NCBI GenBank assembly: GCA_025359065.1
Contig: JANYHM010000059.1
Coordinates: forward strand, 109,045-173,044
DNA length: 64,000 nt
Source of the DNA: Synechococcales cyanobacterium GL140_1_metabinner_5_sub
Lineage (GTDB): Bacteria; Cyanobacteriota; Cyanobacteriia; Cyanobacteriales; Chamaesiphonaceae
Direction of reading: 5' to 3'
The stretch's first letter is position 1; the number at the start of each line of letters is the position of its first letter. The notes under the pieces were generated by a model. That model was not told the origin of the DNA. It searched no databases and was given only the letters and a program-made list of their open reading frames with translations. The position numbers and the translations under genes were made by a program. Shown here piece by piece: positions 45,950-54,804 of this stretch.

Positions 45950-46180
45950 ATGGAAACTACTTCGACAGCAATCAACAACAGTCCAGAGATTGATTGTGCT
46001 ACGGCCTGTACCAGCGGTTGCCTGCACCCAGATAACTGCCTTGGCCAGCAACATGTTAGCGCTGCTGCCAACTTTATTGACAACATGTCGATCGACAAAA
46101 TGCACGAAATTGCCGAAGAAGCCCGACGTAAAAAGCTGAGCGCCCCGCCCCAATGGGTTATTCCAGAATGGGATGACTAA
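45950..46180 (+). CDS. Small Cys-rich protein (76 residues)
   Basis: METTSTAINN head, then a cysteine cluster (CATACTSGCLHPDNC), a helix (IDKMHEIAEEARRKKL) and a conserved-looking tail (PPQWVIPEWDD). The spacing of four cysteines suggests metal binding. No signal peptide, so cytoplasmic. The strong terminator 32 bases upstream implies its own promoter in that short interval. Resembles small conserved cyanobacterial proteins; no known function. Confidence 0.65.
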   Translation: METTSTAINNSPEIDCATACTSGCLHPDNCLGQQHVSAAANFIDNMSIDKMHEIAEEARRKKLSAPPQWVIPEWDD

Positions 46181-46317
46181 ATTGATAGCAAGTAATCATT
46201 AAAGCATTCACTAAACTTTATAAAAATAAAGGTTGCGGCTGTATCTCTGGCATGTGTTCGGCGGTAATATTAAGAAGTACCCACCAGCTAGCAACTTGTA
46301 AACATTTGTAGTAGATT

Positions 46318-46719
46318 ATGGACTCGATCGCTTCCGGACAATGGCAAAAGACCGTAGCTGGCACTAGTGGTGCCATCCTCTTATTAGGAGCGGGTCTGGT
46401 TGCGACTAATCCCACTCAGCCCACCTACGAAAATTTCTTGGTTGGCCAAATTGAAAATCGTCTTCAGCAAGAATGCAGCAAAGCTGGGATGAATTTGTTA
46501 GGTGCTGTGGCTAATACAGCTTGTCTGGGAATTAGCACCGTTAGCAGTCCTTACTTAAAGCAATCTATTCAACCTGTTCTATCGAACAGTACCACCAGAC
46601 ATAATTTGGTGGTGGCCAGTATCTATGAAACAGAGCTAGAAGTACCAGAGCTAAAATTTTCTGGCAAAGTCTCGGCGATCGGTGCTTTCAATACTTTTTT
46701 GGTATACCAGATGCCCTGA
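46318..46719 (+). CDS. DUF4359 domain protein
   Basis: 133 residues. Opens with a membrane or signal helix (AGTSGAILLLGAGLVATNPT), then the DUF4359 pattern: NPTQPTYENFLVGQIENRL, a cysteine in LQQECSK, ACLGIST, TTRHNLVVASIYETEL and the terminal IGAFNTFLVYQM. This family is common in cyanobacteria and has no assigned role. Confidence 0.8.
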   Translation: MDSIASGQWQKTVAGTSGAILLLGAGLVATNPTQPTYENFLVGQIENRLQQECSKAGMNLLGAVANTACLGISTVSSPYLKQSIQPVLSNSTTRHNLVVASIYETELEVPELKFSGKVSAIGAFNTFLVYQMP

Positions 46720-46805
46720 AACTTCTAGGAATCTTCCTCGTCATGGGAAAATGAGATGTATGCCCTACGAGGGAGCTACACCAACCTAGAAAAACTAGAG
46801 GCTTT

Positions 46806-47570
46806 ATGCTGTTTGCCCCTGTCCGTTGCATTAGCCTGCTGCGGGTTAACCGGTTTTCTGTTCGTGGCCAGTCATTGGTAAAACTTGGATTAGCCATTAT
46901 TTTGGCTGGTGGTGCTCTGACATTGCCTTCCCTAGCCCAAAATGATGAGAGTAACCAACAAGGGATCAGTATTAAATCTTTGCGTCAAGAGGCCAACTCC
47001 AAAACCCAAATTGTCACGGCGCGAGACAGCGTGCAAATTTATTACCCCGCGCGGCAGCTACAGGCGCGGGCAGATTTTGCCCAGTATTTTATTAAAGAAC
47101 AGCGGATGTTGCTGAGTGGCAATGTTTTTATTAAGCAGCAAGGTAATACCCTACAGGGTGAGACAATTACTTACACTATTCGAGATGGCCAGTTTTTAGT
47201 GACCCCTAAGCAGGGAGAAGTGGTACAATCAGTATACAATGCCGCTCCTGAAGGAAAGCCTCGCCAAAACATGACCATTCGATCGAGCCGTCAAGAGGCC
47301 AACTCCAAAACCCAGGTGATCCTGGCGCAAGATAATGTTCAGTTGGCTTATCCTGCCCAAAATCTGCGGGCGCGCGCTGATCGGGCACAGTTTTTTGGTA
47401 AGGAGCAAAAAATCATTCTAAGTGGTAGTGTGGTGGCTCTTCAGAAAGGAAATAGTATCCAAGGAGAAACCTTAACTTATTCGATCAAAGATGGGCGTTT
47501 TTTGGCTTTGCCCAAAAGTGGTGGGACGGTTAACTCGATTTATGTGATTCCCAATGATGGCAATAACTAG
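46806..47570 (+). CDS. lptA: LptA-like periplasmic LPS-transport protein
   Basis: 254 residues with an N-terminal signal (LAIILAGGALTLPSLAQ). The body is two OstA/LptA-type units of ~90 residues, both opening RQEANSKTQ and ending in a QGET-containing block (QGETITYTIRDGQF, QGETLTYSIKDGRF), so the bridge is built from a duplication. LptA passes lipopolysaccharide across the periplasm. The ATPase gene lptB starts 58 bases downstream, which supports the call. Confidence 0.88.
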   Translation: MLFAPVRCISLLRVNRFSVRGQSLVKLGLAIILAGGALTLPSLAQNDESNQQGISIKSLRQEANSKTQIVTARDSVQIYYPARQLQARADFAQYFIKEQRMLLSGNVFIKQQGNTLQGETITYTIRDGQFLVTPKQGEVVQSVYNAAPEGKPRQNMTIRSSRQEANSKTQVILAQDNVQLAYPAQNLRARADRAQFFGKEQKIILSGSVVALQKGNSIQGETLTYSIKDGRFLALPKSGGTVNSIYVIPNDGNN

Positions 47571-47628
47571 ACGGTGTTATTTACAATTTACTGGTCGCTG
47601 CCATGAAAGATCGCCACAAAAGCTTTAG

Positions 47629-48357
47629 ATGAAAATAGTTTTAGATAATGTCCAGAAAGCCTATGGCAAAAAACAGGTGGTGAAACGCGCCAGTCTGTCG
47701 GTAAGCCAAGGGGAAGTGGTGGGTTTATTAGGCCCAAATGGAGCCGGTAAAACCACCACCTTTTATATGGCCGTAGGTTTAGAGAAGCCGACAAGTGGAA
47801 GGGTATGGCTAGACGATCAAGATATTACTAAGTTGTCGATCCATCAAAGAGCTAGGCTGGGACTGGGTTATTTGGCTCAAGAAGCGAGTATTTTTAAACA
47901 ACTTACGGTGCTGGAAAATCTGCTGCTAGTGATGGAGCAAAGCGGCATTCCCCGCAATGAGTGGAAGCGTCGTTTGGAGGAGTTGATTAGTGAATTTAGT
48001 CTGTATAAGGTGGTGCATACCTTGGGTGGGCAGGTTTCGGGGGGTGAGCGACGCAGGACAGAGCTGGCGCGGGCTTTGGCGGCGGGCTATAATGGACCAA
48101 GCTTTTTGCTGCTAGATGAACCTTTTGCCGGGGTGGATCCGATCGCGGTATCTGAGATTCAAAAGATTATTGCTGGTTTGACTAGCCGCAATATGGGGAT
48201 TTTGATTACTGACCACAACGTCCGAGAGACTTTGGCAATCACCGATCGGGCTTATATTATGCGCGATGGTGAGGTGTTGGCTTCGGGGACTACCGAAGAA
48301 ATGTATGGTAATCCATTGGTGCGTCAATATTATCTGGGTGATTCTTTCCAGTTTTAG
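47629..48357 (+). CDS. lptB: LPS export ABC transporter ATPase
   Basis: 242 residues. Walker A GLLGPNGAGKTTT, signature QVSGGERRRTELARAL, Walker B FLLLDEPFAGVDPIA and ITDHNVRETLAITDRAY (H-loop) are exact matches for the LptB subgroup. Together with LptF/G, encoded elsewhere, it extracts LPS from the inner membrane. Follows lptA by 58 bases. Confidence 0.95.
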   Translation: MKIVLDNVQKAYGKKQVVKRASLSVSQGEVVGLLGPNGAGKTTTFYMAVGLEKPTSGRVWLDDQDITKLSIHQRARLGLGYLAQEASIFKQLTVLENLLLVMEQSGIPRNEWKRRLEELISEFSLYKVVHTLGGQVSGGERRRTELARALAAGYNGPSFLLLDEPFAGVDPIAVSEIQKIIAGLTSRNMGILITDHNVRETLAITDRAYIMRDGEVLASGTTEEMYGNPLVRQYYLGDSFQF

Positions 48358-48431
48358 AAGAGTGCATATTGTGCTCAACCTCATCCAAGTCAGAAAAATA
48401 ACTAATATTTTATTGTAGGGACTCAAAATCA

Positions 48432-51400
48432 ATGTATTTATCTTTAACTTTAGCGCTAGGAAACATGCTTGCTATGTTTCCACCAGTTGTGTCTAGCGAT
48501 CGAGTTGTTATGGAGCAAAGTTTAGATATTGGCGGTGATCGATCAGCAGAGCTATCGAATAAATTTAAAATTGCTCAACAGCCCCCGACACCAGACACCA
48601 AGACACCAACGACTACCAAAGAACTAACTTTTCAAGAAGAAATAGATAAAAAAATACTGATTGCTAATCAATACCATGCTCAGAAAGACTTCAAGAAAGA
48701 ATCAACAACTCTCACTGGTATAGGCTTGTACTATTCCTTCTTTGGTGCGCCAAGAAAGGGATTGCCCTATATTGAATCTGCTTTAAAAATATCTCGAAGT
48801 ATCAATGATCCATTGCTTCAATGTTTTGCCTTAAATGCTATGGGTGGTACTTATAAATCTCTGGGTGAATATCAAAAAGCACAAGAAAGCTATCGTCAAT
48901 CGATCGCTACCTTTCCGAAAGTCACTAAAGCTAAAATTGATATTTCAATCTTGATGCAAGCTTTATATGGCATAGCTGCTATTCATGATGATTTGGGTGA
49001 AACTAAAGAAGATCTCAAGTATTTAATGGAAGCCTTAAAAATAGCTAAAGAATCTGGAGATGTTCAGCTTCAGGCTACTGCTCTGCGCTTTATCAGGACT
49101 CATTACTTTAAACGAGAATATTTTGAAACAGCTCTTAAATATTCTAAAGAAGCAAGTGCTTTAGATCCTAGTGGAGCAGAGCTTGATGGGATATTAAAAT
49201 CTTTTGTATACCCAAATAATGATCCTGCTGTTACTACAAAACCAGCCCAGAAGCCTCCAGTCAAAGTTCAGCCTGATACATATATTGCGGGTCTAGAGCA
49301 AGAAGTAAGAAAAAGGCGTACGCAAGGCAACATTCTCAGGGAGCTATCGACATTAGATACTTTGCAGTCTATTTATGTTGCAAACGATGAATATGCCAAA
49401 TTGTATGAGACTGCTCAACAAAAGCTATTCATCCACCAAAAGCTCACCGAAAATCGTCTGAGCGAAAGTGAATCTTTGACTGAACTTGCTACTATTTTAA
49501 ATAAATGGGATCGCAAGCAAGAAGCAATTGATTTCTACGGCAAAGCTGTGGATATTCAGCGCCAATTAAAGCTTCGTCCTCAACAAGCAAAAACATTAGT
49601 CGAAATGGGTAGACTGTATGAATCTTTAGGTGCATATCAACAGAGCCTAAAATCTTACGATGAAGCTTTGAATCTGGCTGTAGCTGTGGATAGTTTAGAT
49701 GTGCAAAACTCGGCTTTACTAGGGAAAATTAAAATCTTACGTTTGATGGGTGACACCACCCAGAGCCTAGCTATTGCCCAGGAAAAACTTGTACCATTAT
49801 CTAAAATAGCTGGAAATCGCCTAAAAAAACTAACTGCATTTTATGCTGTTGCCGATATTTACAGAGAAAAAGGTGACTATCAACAATCATTAGATACCCT
49901 AAGCAGTGCGCTAAAGCAAGGATTGCTGGGTACTGATGAAATTGATGAAAACTATCGCGCTTTAGGACTGTATAAATTTGGCTTGACCTATCAGGCAATG
50001 AAAAACTATTCCAAAGCACAAGCTGCATTAGAGCAGTCAGTTGCCATTTCGCGTAAAAATAATCGGCCAGCCTTTGAAGCTCTGCGGTTAAAAGATTTAG
50101 GAACTGTTTATAAACAGCAGAAAAATTTTCAAAAGGCGCAAAAAGCCTATGAACAAGCTATCGTTTTACAGCAAAAATTAAAGTTCCGATCGGAAGAAGC
50201 TGATACCTTATCTTTATTGGCAACCTTACAGAGATCTCAAGGCAACCTGCCGGCAGCAAAACAATTGATCGAAGCTGCCATCAGCATTGTGGAAGATATC
50301 CGCAAAGATGTTACCAGTAATGACCTGCGCACATCTTTCTTGGCATCGAAGCAAGACTATTACAAAATCAAGATTGGCATTTTGATGGACTTGCACCAGC
50401 AACAGCCCACTAAAGGCTATCAAACTCTAGCCCTGGAAACCAGTGAAAGAGGGCGTGCCCGAGGACTGGTAGAACTTTTGACCAATGCCGGGATCGATCG
50501 CCAGCTTAAACCCAAAGGCTCATCTAGGCTAATTACCCAAAACGAACAGCTTGAGAGAGATCTGCGTCAGGTCGAAAAACAGCGCGTCGCTCTGCTCAGC
50601 TACGAACATACTCCCGAGCAAGCCAGCGTACTCGATCGTAAAAGCAACGCGCTAATCACCCAGATCCAAGAATCTCAAAACAAACTGCGGGTCGAAAACC
50701 CGGCCTATGCCGCTCTCAAATATCCTGAACCTATTAACCTCAAACAAATCCAGCAAAAGGTTCTAGATAAAAATACGGTGATGCTGCAATACTCGATCGG
50801 CAAAGAGCGTAGTTATCTGTGGCTGGTCACACCCACGACTGTTCAAAGCTATAACTTGCCTGGAGAAAAAGATCTAGAAGATATCGCTAAACCTTTTCAT
50901 AGCACTCTCACCAACTCTGGTTCGATTAACGATGTCAAACGCACCGGAGATAAACTTTTTAACCTAATTATTTCTCCGGTAGCCAACCAGATGGCCGGGA
51001 AACGCTTGTTGGTGGTGGCTGATGGCGTTTTGCAATATATTCCCTTTGCCGCCATACCTCTTCCTACCAACAACTATACTCCGCTAATTAAAAATCATGA
51101 GATTGTGAATGCTCCTTCGGCTGCCACTATTGCCCTGCAACGTCAACAGCCCCGTCGGAGCGCCTCGAAAACGCTAGCTATTATTGCAGACCCCGTATTT
51201 AAAGCTGATGATGCTCGGCTTAGCAGCCGTAATAAATCATCGATCGATTCTTGCCTAATCACTCCTCCAGCTAGCAGCAAAAAATCAGCAAACCTAGCTG
51301 ACCTCCAGCGCAGTCTTCGCACTCTTGACCTGCGGGATATTCAACGCCTCCCCAACACTCAACAGGAAGCCAAGCAAATTTTGGCCTTGGTGCCCCCCAA

Positions 51401-51944
51401 TCAGCGCGAAGCAGCCTGTTCTTTTGCGGCTAACTATGACACTGTGACCCAACCCCAAAAATCTCACCTCGATCAATATCGCAACGTTTTGTTTGCGACC
51501 CATGGTTTTATCAATAGTAGTAATCCGCAGCTTTCGGGCTTAGTGCTATCTTTGGTAGATTCTAAAGGTAAACCTCGGGATGGTTTTTTGCGTCTCCATG
51601 ATATTTTTAATCTCCAGCTTAATGCCGATTTAGTTGTATTAAGCGCTTGCCAAACCGGTTTGGGCGAAGATATTCGGGGCGAAGGTCTAGTTGGCCTAAC
51701 TCGGGGCTTTATGTATGCGGGCACCCGGCGGGTCGTTACCTCGCTGTGGAATGTTGATGATGCCAAAACTGCTCAACTAATGACCAGTTTTTTCCAAAAA
51801 ACTTTAAAAGAGCAGCAAACACCTAGCGCCGCTCTGCGATCGGCACAGTTGCAACTTTGGCAGACCAACCCTGACCCCAGATACTGGGCGGCTTTCACTC
51901 TGCAAGGAGAATGGTTGCCATCATCTGGTCAATCAAAGTCGTAG
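48432..51944 (+). CDS. TPR-CHAT caspase-like protease
   Basis: 1170 residues. A hydrophobic N-terminus (LSLTLALGNMLAMF) may be a signal or anchor, then a Pro/Thr-rich linker and at least eight tetratricopeptide-type units (for example YQKAQESYRQSI, YSKAQAALEQSV, FQKAQKAYEQAI) to about residue 640. The C-terminal CHAT domain is complete, with the catalytic histidine H1024 in LFATHGF and cysteine C1073 in LSACQTGLG, and the usual LWNVDD following. CHAT proteins are caspase-fold proteases that act in programmed cell death, antiviral defence or surface assembly. The exported trypsin-like protease follows 26 bases later. Confidence 0.9.
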   Translation: MYLSLTLALGNMLAMFPPVVSSDRVVMEQSLDIGGDRSAELSNKFKIAQQPPTPDTKTPTTTKELTFQEEIDKKILIANQYHAQKDFKKESTTLTGIGLYYSFFGAPRKGLPYIESALKISRSINDPLLQCFALNAMGGTYKSLGEYQKAQESYRQSIATFPKVTKAKIDISILMQALYGIAAIHDDLGETKEDLKYLMEALKIAKESGDVQLQATALRFIRTHYFKREYFETALKYSKEASALDPSGAELDGILKSFVYPNNDPAVTTKPAQKPPVKVQPDTYIAGLEQEVRKRRTQGNILRELSTLDTLQSIYVANDEYAKLYETAQQKLFIHQKLTENRLSESESLTELATILNKWDRKQEAIDFYGKAVDIQRQLKLRPQQAKTLVEMGRLYESLGAYQQSLKSYDEALNLAVAVDSLDVQNSALLGKIKILRLMGDTTQSLAIAQEKLVPLSKIAGNRLKKLTAFYAVADIYREKGDYQQSLDTLSSALKQGLLGTDEIDENYRALGLYKFGLTYQAMKNYSKAQAALEQSVAISRKNNRPAFEALRLKDLGTVYKQQKNFQKAQKAYEQAIVLQQKLKFRSEEADTLSLLATLQRSQGNLPAAKQLIEAAISIVEDIRKDVTSNDLRTSFLASKQDYYKIKIGILMDLHQQQPTKGYQTLALETSERGRARGLVELLTNAGIDRQLKPKGSSRLITQNEQLERDLRQVEKQRVALLSYEHTPEQASVLDRKSNALITQIQESQNKLRVENPAYAALKYPEPINLKQIQQKVLDKNTVMLQYSIGKERSYLWLVTPTTVQSYNLPGEKDLEDIAKPFHSTLTNSGSINDVKRTGDKLFNLIISPVANQMAGKRLLVVADGVLQYIPFAAIPLPTNNYTPLIKNHEIVNAPSAATIALQRQQPRRSASKTLAIIADPVFKADDARLSSRNKSSIDSCLITPPASSKKSANLADLQRSLRTLDLRDIQRLPNTQQEAKQILALVPPNQREAACSFAANYDTVTQPQKSHLDQYRNVLFATHGFINSSNPQLSGLVLSLVDSKGKPRDGFLRLHDIFNLQLNADLVVLSACQTGLGEDIRGEGLVGLTRGFMYAGTRRVVTSLWNVDDAKTAQLMTSFFQKTLKEQQTPSAALRSAQLQLWQTNPDPRYWAAFTLQGEWLPSSGQSKS

Positions 51945-51970
51945 AATTACTTTACGTGCGGGTAAAATTT

Positions 51971-52933
51971 ATGAAAAAAATCTTGATCGTTTTGGGCTTA
52001 ATAGCCACAGTTATTGCCATTGGGCTAGGAAGCCCTACAAAGCTAGTGGCACAATCAACTTCAGAGTCTAATGCAGATATTGCTCAAACAGTAGATATTT
52101 CTGGCAACTCTGCCATCGATCAAGCAGCTTTTCGGCCTCAAGATCGGGATGAATCTAGCGCTCCTTATGAAGCTAAAGACCGGGCAATTATTGGCAGAGA
52201 CGATCGAGTACCAGTGTTGACCCGGAAGTTTCCCTGGTCAACTATTGGTCGAATTGAATATCGAGTAAATGGTAGTGGCTATACCTGCACTGGTAGCCTG
52301 ATTGGCCGCAATTTGGTTTTGACAAACGCCCATTGTTTAATAGATAAATACAGTGGTAAACCAGTTGTCGCGAAAAATTCTAGCCCCAGCGCTGCACAAT
52401 TAATCTTTAAACCTAGCCTGATTAGAAATACTTCGATCGATCAGGCCAGGGTAATTGACTATCAATATGGCACCACCGATCCGCGAAAATCTGGTCCGGC
52501 TGATGATTGGGCGATATTAAAGTTGGATAAACCTCTGGGTGATATCTATGGCTATCTTGGTTGGCGAGGGCTGGATCTTTCACAAAAAGCGGTGCTGAAC
52601 AAAATTCGCGCTCGTCTGACGCTAGTGGGATACGCCGAAGATTATCCCAAATCGCAAGATTCGACCGAGCTGGGTAGGTTTGGTGAAACGGCTGGAATGC
52701 ACCGCAAATGTAGTATTGAGAGTCTTGATCAAGGCTTGGTAATTCATCGCTGTGATAGCAATCCAGGAGCCTCTGGTGGCCCAATTTTTGCTTATTTTAA
52801 AGATACTAAAAGTTATTCGATCGTGGCACTCCATTCTTCCACCTTTACTAACAGCGCTGGAAAAGTGCGCAATCGAGCTGTGCAAGTATCTCGGTGGGCA
52901 GCCAAAGCCAGCGCTCTTCGGAGAATTAAATGA
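51971..52933 (+). CDS. Exported trypsin-like (V8-type) serine protease
   Basis: 320 residues from MKKILIVLGLIATVIA; an upstream in-frame start at 51911 overlaps the CHAT gene and precedes the signal, so it is rejected. The signal cleaves near LVAQ. The triad reads H121 in LTNAHC, an aspartate in DDWAILKL (D178/D179) and S268 in GASGGP, with the CTGSLIG strand at the entrance. Resembles the glutamyl endopeptidase/V8 subfamily. Downstream of and coupled to the CHAT protein by 26 bases. Confidence 0.88.
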   Translation: MKKILIVLGLIATVIAIGLGSPTKLVAQSTSESNADIAQTVDISGNSAIDQAAFRPQDRDESSAPYEAKDRAIIGRDDRVPVLTRKFPWSTIGRIEYRVNGSGYTCTGSLIGRNLVLTNAHCLIDKYSGKPVVAKNSSPSAAQLIFKPSLIRNTSIDQARVIDYQYGTTDPRKSGPADDWAILKLDKPLGDIYGYLGWRGLDLSQKAVLNKIRARLTLVGYAEDYPKSQDSTELGRFGETAGMHRKCSIESLDQGLVIHRCDSNPGASGGPIFAYFKDTKSYSIVALHSSTFTNSAGKVRNRAVQVSRWAAKASALRRIK

Positions 52934-52935
52934 GA

Positions 52936-54561
52936 TCAAGCAGAAGTCGCACTTCTGCCCATGATCTCTTTGCTGGTTTGATGATGCTGAATAATTGTGG
53001 CGGCTGGTAAAGCCCCTAGAATATGGCTCCAAGGCAATACCGAATCTAACGATCGATCTTCATGCACATAATATTCTAACGACGGCAAAGAACCACGCAG
53101 ATCTTTAAATGCCCGTTTGTAGCTACCCAAACTATCTCCATATTCTCGCGTCAATTCAAGAACCCTAGTTAACCGCCGATCGCCCCGCGAAATCAACGCC
53201 TGAATTACCGACCAACTATAGCTTTCTGGCCGAAACTCAATTCCCTGGGGTTTCAAACGCTTCTGCAATAGCTGTAACCGCTTCTCGGCTTCCTTGCGCA
53301 CCCCATACCACTGAAACGGTGTATGTGCCTTGGGCACAAAAGTACTGCATCCCCAAGTCAACCTCAGACCGGGCACAGTTTTCTTTAGACCAAGCATCAT
53401 CTCGATCGAAGCCTCCACATCCTCAATTTCCTCTCCCGGAATTCCTACCATCCCATAGAGCTTCAGGCTACTTAGCCCCCCAGCCTTAGCGTTCACCGCC
53501 GCCGCTGCAATCTCAGGAGTCGCCAGCTTTTTATTCACAATCTCTCGCAGCCGCGCCGAGCCACTTTCGACGGCGATCGTAATTGACTTACTATCTCGCT
53601 GAGTCAACACTCTAGCCAGCTTCTCTGTCACAGTGTTAGTACGCACCGAAGAAATGCTCAGCCGCACTCCATCATATTTTGGTAAAGCTAAGCGATCGAT
53701 CAATTCCTCAAACTGGGGATGCTGAGTCACCGAAGCCCCCAGCAGACCCAATCGATTGGTGAACTGTAACCCTCGATCGATCTCAGGAATCAAAGATTCT
53801 TCCAAGCTAGCAGTACGAAAAGGCAAAGTCAAATAACTAGCCAAGCAAAACCGACACATTTCTGGACAGCTCCGCACTACTTCCACCATGAAAATGTTTT
53901 CCCAAGCGGCCTTGGGAGTTACCACCGTCGAAGCTGAAAGTTGTCGCCCCCGATAGGTCTGCTTCGTAATAGTGGCTGGAATATCAGCATCGATCGGCTG
54001 AATACTAGCAATCTCGTCACCCTCATAGGTTACAACATACAAACTAGGTACATAAACTCCTGGCACCTGGGCTAAGCGGCGTAGCTGCTGCGATCGATCA
54101 AGATCTCGCACTTCACTATAAACCCGCACAAACTCACCCAACAGCTCCTCGCCATCTCCAACTAACACCACATCAAAGAACTCCGCAAATGGCTCAGGGT
54201 TAGCAGTCAAGACTGGCCCGCCGCCAAAGATTAAAGGATGGTTATTGGTGCGATCAATCACATGAATTGGCACCTGCAACTGTTCTAACAAGGTCAAAAT
54301 ATTTACATAATCTAATTCCCAAGAGAGCGAAAACCCGACTAACTCTGGTTGAGCAGGTAACGATTCGCTACCATCCATAAACAACCGACTGACCGCCAGC
54401 AAAGGATTCGTCGCCAAGTTTGCCCACACCACCTGATAGCCCAAACTGGTAATCCCCACAGTGTAGGTATTCGGAAAAGCATAAATTACCGGAATCGCAT
54501 CCGCCGTCGGCTTTAGCGGTGTAAACAGCAGTTGTTCGTCAGTAAATAGAGACACAGGCAA
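52936..54561 (-). CDS. B12-binding-domain radical SAM protein
   Basis: 541 residues. An N-terminal cobalamin-binding-like region (IYAFPNTYTVGITSLGYQV ... LIFGGGPVLTANPEPFA) precedes the radical SAM core with its CX3CX2C cluster (C232, C236, C239 in SCPEMCRFC), then GSARLREIVNKK and the TIM-barrel. Related proteins carry out methylations or other radical chemistry; the substrate is unknown. Its stop is two bases from that of the convergent serine protease gene. Confidence 0.88.
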   Translation of the reverse strand: MPVSLFTDEQLLFTPLKPTADAIPVIYAFPNTYTVGITSLGYQVVWANLATNPLLAVSRLFMDGSESLPAQPELVGFSLSWELDYVNILTLLEQLQVPIHVIDRTNNHPLIFGGGPVLTANPEPFAEFFDVVLVGDGEELLGEFVRVYSEVRDLDRSQQLRRLAQVPGVYVPSLYVVTYEGDEIASIQPIDADIPATITKQTYRGRQLSASTVVTPKAAWENIFMVEVVRSCPEMCRFCLASYLTLPFRTASLEESLIPEIDRGLQFTNRLGLLGASVTQHPQFEELIDRLALPKYDGVRLSISSVRTNTVTEKLARVLTQRDSKSITIAVESGSARLREIVNKKLATPEIAAAAVNAKAGGLSSLKLYGMVGIPGEEIEDVEASIEMMLGLKKTVPGLRLTWGCSTFVPKAHTPFQWYGVRKEAEKRLQLLQKRLKPQGIEFRPESYSWSVIQALISRGDRRLTRVLELTREYGDSLGSYKRAFKDLRGSLPSLEYYVHEDRSLDSVLPWSHILGALPAATIIQHHQTSKEIMGRSATSA

Positions 54562-54643
54562 TTAGGGTATCAGAGGCAGGTCTGTCTTACAGAACCCGTG
54601 TTTATTCTATCTGAATCCTCTAAGAAAGAGCACGATCGATAAT

Positions 54644-54742
54644 TTACAAGGCTTTTAAGGCTTTTTCTAAGGTATCAATCCGATCGTGCCAGTAAAATTT
54701 ATCATCGTTGCCTAAACTACCGTCATCTAAAAAATACGTCAT
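54644..54742 (-). CDS. Possible 32-residue protein, perhaps a gene fragment
   Basis: ATG at 54742 to TAA at 54644-54646 reads MTYFLDDGSLGNDDKFYWH then a helix. The composition (acidic, then a Leu/Lys helix, TLEKALKAL) looks like a real protein end rather than random sequence, but there is no ribosome site and the start overlaps the direct-repeat site upstream of the ATPase pair. It could be the tail of a lost gene. Confidence 0.3.
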   Translation of the reverse strand: MTYFLDDGSLGNDDKFYWHDRIDTLEKALKAL

Positions 54743-54787
54743 AATCGATGTACATTTTTAAAGAAGTACGTTAATATAGATGTACAT
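54735..54787. promoter_or_regulatory. Pair of 21-bp direct repeats spaced 32 bp, candidate operator
   Basis: Units at 54735-54755 and 54767-54787 match at 17 of 21 positions and share TACGT at one end and GATGTACAT at the other. The 32-base period is about three helical turns, so two protein subunits could bind on one face. The second unit ends 17 bases before the ATG of the AAA ATPase gene. Confidence 0.6.
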
Positions 54788-54804
54788 CAAGCAAGGTGGT
54801 GACT

